Notes under the pieces: generated by a model
The model's input: the letters and a program-made list of their open reading frames with translations, nothing else
Databases searched by the model: none
What the model was told of the DNA's origin: nothing
In this document: positions 1 through 8,400 of the stretch, one piece after another
Layout of the letters: every line of letters begins with the position of its first letter
Numbering within the stretch: the first letter of the stretch is position 1
Assembly: GCA_003155465.1 (NCBI GenBank)
Contig: PMCR01000351.1
Coordinates: 19,945-35,625, forward strand
Reading direction: 5' to 3'
Length of the DNA stretch: 15,681 bases
Source: Myxococcales bacterium
Lineage (GTDB): Bacteria > Myxococcota > Polyangia > Fen-1088
Position numbers and translations under genes: made by a program

Positions 1-46
1 CTCACCCTCACGCTCTCGCGACCCGCGAGCCCCCAACCGGCACGAT

Positions 47-74
47 CCCCACGCGGTCAGTAGACCGCGTGGGG
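47..74 (-). terminator. Candidate terminator hairpin downstream of the OmpA/TSP3 gene
   Basis: A perfect 12-bp inverted repeat (47-58 pairs with 63-74) with a four-base loop lies 22 bases beyond the stop of the minus-strand OmpA gene. A second, shorter hairpin (15-20 with 24-29, three-base loop) follows in the direction of transcription. Neither is followed by a clear U-tract on the minus strand, so this is not a textbook intrinsic terminator. Its position and strength still make a 3'-end or transcript-stabilising role likely. The rest of bases 1-46 shows nothing else. Confidence 0.5.
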
Positions 75-96
75 GTGGTTTGAAACGGAGGCTTTG

Positions 97-1494
97 CTAG
101 TTTCCGGTCATGAGCCTGAACTCGGTTCGGCGGTTCTTGGCCTTGCCTGCCTTGGTCTTGTTGTCGGCGATGGGCTTTTCCATGCCGAAGCCGACCGCGG
201 TCAGCCGCTCAGCCTTGATGCCCTTGTTGACGAAGTACTGCTTGACTGCATCAGCGCGCTTCTGCGACAGCTCCTTGTTGTAGGCGTCCTTGCCGACGTT
301 GTCGGTGTGACCGCTTATCTCGATCCTGGTGTCTGGGTAGTCATTGAGGACCTGGACGGCCCGGTCGAGCAAGTCGTACGAGTTCTTGGTGATCTCGGCG
401 GAATTTGTCTTGAAGTTGATCCCTTCGATAACGCCGGTGAACTTCTTCAACGCGGCAGGCACCTCGTCCGGACAGCCATCCTCATCCTGGTAGCCGTTGA
501 AGGTTTCGGGCTCGGTCGGGCACTTGTCGACGTCATCGAGAATGCCGTCGCCGTCGGTGTCCTTGGGCAGCGGGCAGCCGTTCTTCTTGGGATCATCGCT
601 CTTCGGGCCCGGCTCGGTCGGGCAGGCATCGTCGACGTCGAGGATGCCGTCGCCGTCAGCGTCCTTGGGCAGCGGGCAGCCGTTCTTCTTGGGGTCGTCG
701 CTTGCGGGCCCCGGCTCGGTCGGGCAGGCGTCGCTGCTGTCGGGGATGCCGTCGTCGTCAGTGTCCTTGGGCGGCGCGGGCGCCGGCGGAGGCGGCGTAT
801 ACCGAGTTCGACCAAACGCCAGGTATGCAGACAGCAGGATTTCATAGTCGGGGCCGTGGAAGTACGACTCGGCGTACTTTCCGCTGTTCACAAACGCGGC
901 AGGCGGGAACATGATGCGACCGTCGAGGCGGAGCCCGAAATAGTCGGTGAGCGGGAACTTGGAGCCCACACCGAAGTGGAACATGTTGTCGGTGTCCTTG
1001 GGGACGACGCTGGTGTCTTTCGGGAAGGACGACAGGGCGCCCCACCCGCCGAGCGCGAAGGGCCGCACATAGCCGGTGTGGATGAAGTTCACGATCACCT
1101 GGCCGCGGTAGCCGACAATGATCATGCTCGTGCCGCCGTCGGCGTTGCTGAAACGCGTGTGGGTGGGAGAGATCGTGGCCTCGCCTTCGACGCCCACCCA
1201 GGGGCAGAAGTTGTAGGTCAAGCGCAGACCAAAAACCCCGCCCAAGTCAGGCGATAGGCCTTCGGGATCCGCCTCGTGGCGGCCGAGTCCGTGCTGCTTG
1301 TCGTAGAAATGGAGGCCGCCGAAGAGCCCGATTTCGAAGGGCTGAACGAACGGTGCGTCCTGGGCGGCAGCTTCGTTTGGCGGGCTGGCCTCGGCGGCCA
1401 GCGCGCGTGGGGCCGTGGCGCCGGCCAGAGCAGCCAGCAACCCGACGGTCAAGACACCAGACCCAAGCAGAAACGACCTTGCTCGACTTTTCAT
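97..1494 (-). CDS. OmpA-family outer membrane protein with thrombospondin type-3 repeats
   Basis: This 465-residue protein probably anchors the outer membrane to peptidoglycan. The N-terminus is a Sec signal (MKSRAR, a hydrophobic run to about residue 27, cleavage near ALAA-E at 34). Residues 50-230 look like an outer-membrane beta-barrel with alternating aromatic strands. Residues 235-243 are a proline-rich hinge. Residues 244-343 are TSP3-type calcium-binding repeats (DTDDDGIPD, DADGDGILD, DTDGDGILD, each followed by a Cys-Pro). Residues 350-465 are an OmpA C-terminal domain with GHTDNVG at 395-401, D398 and R413 at the spacing of the known diaminopimelate-binding Asp/Arg pair, and the closing NRRTEF at 454-459. 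The ATG start is supported by a strong purine-rich ribosome binding site (minus-strand AAGGAAGG, within 1501-1512). It is divergent from the AMIN-like gene. Domain assignment is firm; the precise role is inferred. Confidence 0.93.
   Translation of the reverse strand: MKSRARSFLLGSGVLTVGLLAALAGATAPRALAAEASPPNEAAAQDAPFVQPFEIGLFGGLHFYDKQHGLGRHEADPEGLSPDLGGVFGLRLTYNFCPWVGVEGEATISPTHTRFSNADGGTSMIIVGYRGQVIVNFIHTGYVRPFALGGWGALSSFPKDTSVVPKDTDNMFHFGVGSKFPLTDYFGLRLDGRIMFPPAAFVNSGKYAESYFHGPDYEILLSAYLAFGRTRYTPPPPAPAPPKDTDDDGIPDSSDACPTEPGPASDDPKKNGCPLPKDADGDGILDVDDACPTEPGPKSDDPKKNGCPLPKDTDGDGILDDVDKCPTEPETFNGYQDEDGCPDEVPAALKKFTGVIEGINFKTNSAEITKNSYDLLDRAVQVLNDYPDTRIEISGHTDNVGKDAYNKELSQKRADAVKQYFVNKGIKAERLTAVGFGMEKPIADNKTKAGKAKNRRTEFRLMTGN
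465..765 (-). repeat. Tandem repeats encoding TSP3 calcium-binding modules
   Basis: The DNA for the central part of the OmpA protein carries a tandem repeat of 102 bases (34 residues). The stretch beginning at 560 recurs nearly identically from 662, including the codons for the DDPKKNGCPLPKD segment. A third, more diverged unit lies on the C-terminal side, at 465-540. The near-identity at DNA level suggests recent duplication or homogenisation, so copy number may vary among relatives. Confidence 0.8.
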
Positions 1495-1714
1495 GCGATT
1501 TCCTTCCTTCTCAAGAACGCAGTTGTCTGTTGGCCACCGCCTCCCGTGCTGGGGTCGGCGATTCCCAAGACACAGAAGCCTGGTGCGAACTGGTGGCCTT
1601 CTACCCTCGCATCATGGCTTCCGAGGATGTCTCACTACCGAGTCCTGGTCAACTGCGGAGCCACGCGAGGGGCTGCGATGACTCCCTGACGCGCTGTTTT
1701 GACGCGCTCTGTAT

Positions 1715-1744
1715 TTGCCAGATGGTCGGACCCACGCTTATGAT
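1715..1744 (+). promoter_or_regulatory. Candidate sigma-70-like promoter for the AMIN-like/Ig-lipoprotein pair
   Basis: TTGCCA (1715-1720) and TATGAT (1739-1744), each one mismatch from the consensus -35 and -10 boxes, are separated by 18 bases. They lie in the 258-base gap between the divergent OmpA and AMIN-like genes. The expected transcription start is about 1751, within two bases of the ATG at 1753. Sequence match only; GC-rich myxobacterial promoters are often poorly conserved. Confidence 0.45.
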
Positions 1745-1752
1745 GAGGGGGG

Positions 1753-2547
1753 ATGCATTTGAACCTGCGCGTGAATCTTGGTTTTCTGGGTCCGGTGCTG
1801 CTTGCCTGCGCAGGTGTGGTGGCGGCTGGGCCGGCCCGCGCCGACCAGCTTGTGCCCACAGACCAGAGCCCCAGCGAGGTCTCGGGTCAGCCAGGCAACA
1901 AGTACGGGGGGGTAACGCCGGGGAGCAACGCGAGCAACCCGTTGCCCCAGCCTCCCCTGACCCCGACCCATCTCATCTGGACGGGATTTCAGCCCACGGC
2001 CACGGGATCGCGCGTGTTCTTCCAGACCACTGCGCAAGTTGAGTTCGAGGTGAAGGAAGGCCATATGTCCAAGGGCGGCCATTCCACGCTGACGGTTATG
2101 CTTCGCGGGTGCCGCATTCACATGGCGAACAACCGGCGGAAGCTCGACACGCGCGCCTTTGCCACGCCGGTGCAAAGCGTTTCGGCCAAGCAGCGCGGAA
2201 AGGACGTCGCGCTTCTGATCACGCTTCGCGAACCCGCCAGCTCCACGCCGGGTACCGAGGCCGGGCCCAACGGCACGCGTTTCTTGGTGTTCGACTTTCC
2301 GCCGGGAAAGCCGGCTCCCATCGAGGAGAACGCACCAGCCGGAGTGGAGTCGAGTTCGCGCGGGGCCTCGGCCGGTGAGGGCTGGTCGCTTTCCGGCGAC
2401 GGCGAGTCAGTGCAGGCTGAAGCGAAAGGCAAGGCGAAGTCCAAGGGCAAGGGCCGAGCGGCTGCCGTGCCTGGCCAGGCGGCGCCCAGGGCCAACCCGG
2501 CGCTGGAACCCACCCCCATCGCGACACCCCCAGCCGGGGCTAAATAG
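1753..2547 (+). CDS. Secreted protein with an AMIN-like domain
   Basis: This 264-residue exported protein has a signal peptide (hydrophobic residues 9-26, cleavage after PARA at 30). A Pro/Asn-rich stretch covers 40-72. A predicted all-beta region spans about 78-184, with TGSRVFFQTTAQVEFEV, STLTVMLRGCRI, the LDTRAFATPVQSVSA segment, DVALLITLRE and FLVFDFP. That strand order and the 'LxGCRI...LDTRAF...VxSV' pattern resemble AMIN domains, which localise envelope proteins such as AmiC and PilQ to peptidoglycan or the outer membrane. The C-terminus (from about 190) is low-complexity and rich in Lys, Gly, Ala and Pro. The ATG is preceded directly by GAGGGGGG, so the Shine-Dalgarno spacing is unusually short. 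A GTG at 1771 would remove the only charged residue before the signal core and has no ribosome binding site. It probably forms an operon with the lipoprotein 41 bases downstream. The gene is real; the AMIN call is tentative. Confidence 0.75.
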   Translation: MHLNLRVNLGFLGPVLLACAGVVAAGPARADQLVPTDQSPSEVSGQPGNKYGGVTPGSNASNPLPQPPLTPTHLIWTGFQPTATGSRVFFQTTAQVEFEVKEGHMSKGGHSTLTVMLRGCRIHMANNRRKLDTRAFATPVQSVSAKQRGKDVALLITLREPASSTPGTEAGPNGTRFLVFDFPPGKPAPIEENAPAGVESSSRGASAGEGWSLSGDGESVQAEAKGKAKSKGKGRAAAVPGQAAPRANPALEPTPIATPPAGAK

Positions 2548-2588
2548 TTGCTTCGCCTCGTCCGAACCTACGAAGGAGAGGGCGGTAC

Positions 2589-4994
2589 ATGAGAGCATCA
2601 CTTGTTTCCCGATCTATTTTCCTGGGCGCGCTGCTGGTTCTTGCCGGCTGCGCAAAGAGCACCTCGACAGAGCCGCCGCCCCCAGGGTCGCTGGAGGACG
2701 ACGCCGGCGTCACTCGGATAGTAAGGGTTGACGCCCCGGGGGACGGGATCGAGCGTGATGCCGGGGGTGGCGCCAGCACGAGCACGGACGGTGGGGGCGC
2801 TTCCAGCACAGATGGGGCGGTGGACAGCGTCGACGCGCCGGCCTTGCCACCATCGATCACGGTGACCGTCGATCCGGCATCGTTGGTCCCGCCTGAGGAC
2901 GGCGGTGTCCCTGACACGTTGATCGTCCCGTCCAGCTACGGGCCCAAGCCTGTGGTCACAGTGACGGTCGTCTCAAACTCGGGCGACATGCGGGCCGACG
3001 ACGTGTCGTCGGTCACGGCGTCGCTGAACGATCCGGTCAAAGGCACCTCGGCAGCGTCTGTCAGGCTGGCCAGGTCCGAGACGGATTCGGTTCCCGAGTC
3101 GAACATCACGCGCTTCATCTTTTCTGACGTTCCCCTCGATCTGTCGAAGGTCGCCACGGGTCCCTATGATCTGGTCGTGACCGCCACCACGGTCGGCGGG
3201 GCTTCGGCGAACGCCAAAGTCACGTTGTGGGTGGATACCGGGCCGACGTTGGTCGTGCGGTCCCCGGCCGAAGGCGGATACTACAAGGGTTCGGCGCCGG
3301 TCGATGTCAGCGCAATCCAGGCGAAGTTCGCCGTCACGTTGGTCACCATGGCGCTGGGGCAGGGAGACGCGGTCCCGCTGATACAAACGAGCAACGGCTT
3401 CTACAAGGGAACCGTCGACTTCAACAGCTTCATTCCGCCTCTGGAGGGTGATGTGTTGGCCACCTTCTTCGCCTACGACGAAAACGGCATCGAGACGAGG
3501 GTTGTGCGTCACTTCGTTAGTGACAACACCGGGCCTTCCATTAGCGCGACGTCACCTGCCATCGGCGTCATGATCGGTACGGTGATTTCGATCAAGGCGA
3601 CGGTGGACGATCCCGCTGGCGTGGACGCATCCTCGGTGATGGCGGTGGTGGCCAACGGTGACCGGAGCTTCGAGGTCACGCTGGACCCGCCAGCGGGGGG
3701 CGGCAAAGTCTACTCGAACCTCTTTGACACGACCAAGCTCCCCGCCTATGCACTCTTCCCCACCATCTCTTTTCGGGCACGGGATATCCTGGGAAACGAT
3801 TCAACCGTCAGCTATGGGCTCTCGCTCGACAACACGCCGCCCACCATCGATCTGGATCCGCCGAAAGTGCGTCGAGTGAAGGAAATCGGGGGCGCGACAA
3901 GTTGTAGCTGGGCCTTCGATCCGGTAGGCCCGGACGCCGTAGATGATGGCGACGTGGTGACTCAGCTCTTCGATGTTCGAGCCCGCGCGGAGGACAATGG
4001 CAACACGCCGCTGACCGGCGACGCTGACTGGATACCCATCGGCGGCGTGGATCCAGGCCAAGTCCAGTTGTTCATCTTGAGCAATACATCGCGGCCGTTG
4101 GTTGTGGATAGCAGCAACCCGCCCGACGGGTTCTGCGACGACATCAACCCTGACTTGGTGCCCACGACGAAGCCGCAGACCGACCAAGATGCGCAGGTCT
4201 TGAACATGGTGGCCATGTCCCCAGTCGCAAACGCGGATTTTAGCCTAGAGCCGGGTGTTTCTTGCTCGAAGGCAACTGGTGGCTCGCCCCCGAAGAGTTT
4301 CTGTGAGACCACGCGGAACGACTACAAGGCGCAATTTGCCGTCGGCGACTCAACCCCCCATTGCGATACGATGACTGAGGTTCTCAGCTACGCTGGGGGG
4401 GGCCTGCCGTCCATCTACGCCCTAGGGCCGATAGTGGGCGATGGCCTGCAATGCGCCGGCCGCCAGTTCGATGCCTCCAACAACCTCAAGGACGGCTGGG
4501 CCTGCCTGGCCGCAACGGCCAGCGACAAGCTGGGCAACAGGCAGGTCTCGCGCCCCATCCGCATCTGTGTCATGGCCACCCCGTCGAGCAAAGAGTGCCC
4601 GGAATTCAGGCAGTTGACGGCGGTGGTACTCTCGGATCCGGTCGAGATTCAAACTTCGCTCCCGCTGGTAGGTCAAGGCGGTGCGGCCTTGCAGGCCAAC
4701 GATGAGGTTGTGGTTTCGGGCGTGGCTGGTACCTTCGGGGTCAACGGTCGCTGGAAGGTGAACCTGCTCGACGGCTCAGGCATGCGATTCTCGCTGCAAG
4801 GTGTCCACGGGGGCGGGGGCGCGGCTTCGGTTTCGGTAAGAGGTCGCGTCGTTCCGGTTGCGGCAATGCCCGACTGCACGGGCACCGTCATCAGAGGGGG
4901 GACGGGCGGTGGCCTTCCCGTGGTCGACTACACCAAGCCGTGCAAGCCCTTGTCGATCTTTCCCCCGGGTGAGCTGGATCCGTACGGGGTGTAG
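2589..4994 (+). CDS. Large Ig-like repeat lipoprotein
   Basis: This 801-residue protein is a predicted lipoprotein: MRASLVSR, a hydrophobic core and lipobox LAGC with C21; the following Ala-Lys gives no Asp inner-membrane retention signal. Residues 22-88 are an acidic, Gly/Ser/Asp-rich spacer. Three tandem Ig-like units follow at about 88-218, 219-315 and 316-418, ending in DTGP, DNTGP and DNTPP, the usual closing motif of bacterial Ig-like repeats. Residues 420-690 are a less regular Cys-containing region ending with a further Ig-like strand set (KLGNRQVSRPIRICV). A 'NDEVVVSGVAGTFGVNGRW' segment near 695-720 resembles a beta module common in bacterial surface proteins. The ATG has an AAGGAG site at 2573-2578. 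The product is likely surface-exposed or periplasmic, for adhesion or envelope architecture; no enzyme motif is visible. It follows the AMIN-like gene closely and its 3' end overlaps a minus-strand remnant. Confidence 0.88.
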   Translation: MRASLVSRSIFLGALLVLAGCAKSTSTEPPPPGSLEDDAGVTRIVRVDAPGDGIERDAGGGASTSTDGGGASSTDGAVDSVDAPALPPSITVTVDPASLVPPEDGGVPDTLIVPSSYGPKPVVTVTVVSNSGDMRADDVSSVTASLNDPVKGTSAASVRLARSETDSVPESNITRFIFSDVPLDLSKVATGPYDLVVTATTVGGASANAKVTLWVDTGPTLVVRSPAEGGYYKGSAPVDVSAIQAKFAVTLVTMALGQGDAVPLIQTSNGFYKGTVDFNSFIPPLEGDVLATFFAYDENGIETRVVRHFVSDNTGPSISATSPAIGVMIGTVISIKATVDDPAGVDASSVMAVVANGDRSFEVTLDPPAGGGKVYSNLFDTTKLPAYALFPTISFRARDILGNDSTVSYGLSLDNTPPTIDLDPPKVRRVKEIGGATSCSWAFDPVGPDAVDDGDVVTQLFDVRARAEDNGNTPLTGDADWIPIGGVDPGQVQLFILSNTSRPLVVDSSNPPDGFCDDINPDLVPTTKPQTDQDAQVLNMVAMSPVANADFSLEPGVSCSKATGGSPPKSFCETTRNDYKAQFAVGDSTPHCDTMTEVLSYAGGGLPSIYALGPIVGDGLQCAGRQFDASNNLKDGWACLAATASDKLGNRQVSRPIRICVMATPSSKECPEFRQLTAVVLSDPVEIQTSLPLVGQGGAALQANDEVVVSGVAGTFGVNGRWKVNLLDGSGMRFSLQGVHGGGGAASVSVRGRVVPVAAMPDCTGTVIRGGTGGGLPVVDYTKPCKPLSIFPPGELDPYGV

Positions 4995-5401
4995 CTCGCA
5001 GGCTGGTCAATCCGTTGGGTCACCACGTCTGCGTGTTCAGGCCGCGCGCGCTGCGGTCGGGCCGGCGTTTGGGTGTGCGGCCGTACCAGGCGGTCTGGGC
5101 GGCAGAAAACCGGCTCCAGCTCGAACGGGATGAACAGCACCTTCAGGTAGCGATTGCGGCCGATGCGCTCCCACCCTAGCACGCCCAGCAGGACTTCCCA
5201 CATGGTGTCGCCAGGCCGCTTGACCTGCGACTCCCAGAAGGGCACAAACCAGAAGTGGGAGGTTCCCGCCTCGGGGCCCAGGCCCCGACTGACCCAGATG
5301 CTGGGGAAGATGAAAGACCCCTCCCATGTCGGGCGACGGAAACCGAAGTAGAGGGGAAAAAGTATGGTGGTGCTGCGTTCTGCACTCCAGACCGTGGACA
5401 C
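4928..5401 (-). pseudogene. C-terminal remnant of an uncharacterised myxobacterial-type protein
   Basis: The minus-strand frame has protein-like content only in its first part (about 5380 down to 5111). It contains STTILFPLYFGFRRPTWEG, a second FIFPSIW strand, an FWFVPFWESQVKRPGD segment, and a strongly patterned ending with WERIGRNRYLKVLFIPFELEP (5173-5111). Repeated 'F/L-F-P-L-Y/F-W' strands ending in GRNRYLK-like motifs recall the C-terminus of long uncharacterised proteins in myxobacteria; this is recalled, not searched. Only a GTG start at 5401 is available, a TAG lies seven codons upstream of it, and the other frames do not continue the family N-terminally. After LEP the frame runs 61 residues of poor composition and ends inside the lipoprotein gene, so the native stop seems lost too. 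Most likely a truncated, decaying gene; a short expressed protein is less likely. Confidence 0.5.
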
Positions 5402-5440
5402 TGGCGAAGCAACCAGCGGCTACTGACTTCACCTGGATGC

Positions 5441-5459
5441 ACGCCAGTGACTGTGGCGT
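5441..5459. promoter_or_regulatory. Short inverted repeat upstream of lhr
   Basis: ACGCCA (5441-5446) and TGGCGT (5454-5459) flank a seven-base loop that itself contributes to a CAGT-G-ACTG palindrome (5445-5453). It is 30 bases before the helicase ATG, in the gap left by the gene remnant. It could be an operator or a leader hairpin. No clear -35/-10 pair or strong ribosome binding site is seen here. Inverted repeats of this size occur by chance in GC-rich DNA. Confidence 0.2.
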
Positions 5460-5488
5460 AGCAAGGCCGTGTGCGCCAAGATGGGGGC

Positions 5489-8400
5489 ATGCCGCGTGAC
5501 GGACTTGCTCTGTTTCACCCGCCGGTGCGCGACTGGTTTGCGCGGGAACTGGGCCGCCCGACGCGTGCGCAGGAGCTGGGCTGGAAGCCTATCCGGGCAG
5601 GGCAATCGACGCTCTTGCTCGCGCCCACTGGCTCGGGCAAGACCTTGGCTGCCTTTCTGTCGGCCGTGGAACGGATCATGTGGTCGGCTGAGCCGGCCGA
5701 GGACAAGCGTTGCCGGGTGGTATACGTTTCTCCGCTCAAGGCATTGGCGGTAGACGTCGACCGAAATCTGCGCGCACCAGTGACGGGGATCTGCGACGTC
5801 GCTGCGGCGGCTGGCGTGTCCGTGAATGTGCCGCGCATCGAGATTCGCACCGGTGATACCGCGCGGAACGATCGCGCACGCATGCTGCGCCATCCGCCTG
5901 ACATCCTGATCACCACGCCCGAGTCGTTGTATTTGATGCTCACGTCGCGGGCACGATCCCTGTTGGGCGCGGTGGAAACCGTGATTGTCGACGAGATCCA
6001 CGCCATTGCTGCCAGCAAGCGTGGCAGCCACCTGGCCCTGACCATGGAACGACTGGAGGCGTTGAATGTTTCCCGCGCGCGCCCCTTGCAACGCATCGGC
6101 TTGTCGGCCACACAGCGCCCGCTCGACGAAATCGCGCGTCTGTTGGGCGGATTTGCCGACGACAAGCCGCGCCCAGTGACGGTGGTGGACGCGGGCGCGC
6201 GCAAGCAACTTGAGATTACAGTGGAGACTCCGCGCGGCCGGCGCGAGGATGAACCGGCCGTTTCGGGCAGTGCCTCGCCCTGGCCCGAGATTCACGCGCG
6301 CATAGTCGAACTGATCCGCCAGCACCGCACGACCCTGGTGTTCGTGAATAGCCGGGTCCTGGCCGAGCGCCTGGCATCCGGGCTCAATGAACTGGCTGGC
6401 GAGGAACTCGCACTGGCGCATCACGGCTCTTTGGCCCAGGACAAGCGCCGCGAAGTCGAGGAACGGCTGAAAGCGGGCGCCCTGCGCGCCCTGGTGGCCA
6501 CTTCGTCATTGGAACTGGGCATTGACATGGGCGCCATTGATCTGGTCGTGCAACTGGAGGCGCCCGCTTCGGTGGCCTCGGGTATGCAGCGGATCGGTCG
6601 CGCCTGCCATGGCGTGGGCGGAATTCCGCGCGGCATTGTCATTGCCAAGCACCGCGCCGACCTGATCGCCTGTGGCGCCGCGGCTGCGGCCATGCGTGCC
6701 AGCGACATCGAGCCCATCGCCTTTCCTCGCAACCCATTGGATGTGCTGGCGCAACAGATCGTGGCCATCGCCATCGAAGGTCCCGTGCCGGTCGACGATG
6801 TCCATGATCTCGTCCGCCGGGCCGCGCCCTTTGCCGAATTGCCCCGCAGTGCCTTTGACGGCGTATTGGACATGTTGTCGGGCCGCTATCCCTCGCACGA
6901 ATTTGCTGGGCTGCGACCGCGCATCACCTGGGACCGCAAGCACAACACCATTGTGGCTCGCACGGGCGCGCGCAGCCTGGCGGTGACCAATGGCGGAACG
7001 ATTCCTGACCGCGGGTTGTATGGCGTGTACGTGGGTGGCGAGGCGGGTACTGGCAAGGGCGGCTTGCGCGTGGGCGAGCTGGACGAGGAAATGGTCTTCG
7101 AGCTGCGCGTGGGCCAGGTGTTCCTGCTCGGGGCGTCCTCGTGGCGGGCGGAAAGCATCACCCACGATCGCGTGATCGTGTCACCGGCTCCGGGTGAGCC
7201 GGGCAAACTTCCCTTTTGGCATGGCGATCGCCCAGGCCGCGCTCTGGCTTTCGGCCTGCAGGTGGGCGAGCTGGCGCGAAAGACGGCCTTGCTCGATGAA
7301 ACCGCCGCCCGCCGCAGCCTGATGGACGATGGCCGACTGGACGAATCGGCTGCGGTCGAACTCTTGGCCTACCTGCGCAAGCAATTGGAGGCCACGGGCG
7401 ATATCCCCAGCGACCGCACTATTGTGGTCGAGCGCTATCTTGACGATCTGGGCGACTGGCGGGTGTGTGTACTGGCGCCCTTTGGACTGCGTGTGTTCGC
7501 GCCCTGGGCCCTTGCAGTGCGCGCTCGATTGGTCGAGCGGCACGCGGGCGAGATCGATCTGCACTACACCGACGACGGTATGGTGTTCCGCATTCCCGCT
7601 TGCGATGAACCGCCGCCCACCGAGGTCTTTTTGCCGCCTTCGGCCGAGGTGCAAGAGGTGGTCACGGCGGCTCTGGCCGGCTCGGCGCTGTTTGCCGCAC
7701 GTTTTCGCGAAAGCGCGGCCCGCGCCCTGCTTTTGCCTCGCCGTTTTCCCGGGCGGCGCACGCCGCTGTGGGCCCAGCGCCGGCGTGCCGGCGATTTGCT
7801 CTCCGCGGTTGCCCATTTCCCGTCGTTTCCCATTGTGCTCGAAGCCTACCGTGAGTGCCTGGCTGATGCCTTTGACATGCCGGGGTTGATTGAGATGTTG
7901 CGCCGGGTGGAATTGCGAAGAACGCGTGTGGTCACTGTCACCTCGCGTGCGCCTTCGCCCTTCGCAGCCGCGGTTCTGTTTTCCTACGTGGCCAACTTCA
8001 TGTACCTGGGCGATGCCCCGCCGGCCGAGCGCCGGGCGCAGGCCTTGAGCATTGATGTGGCGCAGTTGCGCGAAATCCTGGGCGAGGCCTCGCTGCGCGA
8101 CCTGCTGTCGCCCGAGGTGATCGAGGAGCAAGAACGGATCCTGCAGCGCTTGACCTATCCCTTGAAGAATGCCGATGCGGTCCACGACCTCTTATTGTCA
8201 TTGGGCCCTTTGCGACCTGACGAGATCGCGGCGCGCGCCGGCGCGGCCTGGCTGGGCGAATTGGAGACTGCTGGGCGCACAATCCGCGTGCGGGTAGCCG
8301 GCGAGGAGCGGGTGGCAGCGGTCGAGGATGCCGCCCGGCTACGCGATGCCTTGGGTGCGCGCCTGCCCGACGGGATCGCGGCCGCGTTTCTCGAACCAGT

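Noticed and set aside
540..765. CRISPR-like regular repeats
   Set aside because: The repeats are 102 bases, in frame, and encode TSP3 modules; there are no unique spacers and no cas genes.
94..1257. Long plus-strand frame opposite the OmpA gene
   Set aside because: It mirrors the repeats of the OmpA/TSP3 gene on the opposite strand; the minus-strand protein has a signal peptide, known domains and a good ribosome binding site.
1699..1726. TTGACG as an alternative -35 box upstream of the AMIN-like gene
   Set aside because: No acceptable -10 hexamer lies 16-18 bases downstream; the TTGCCA/TATGAT pair is better.
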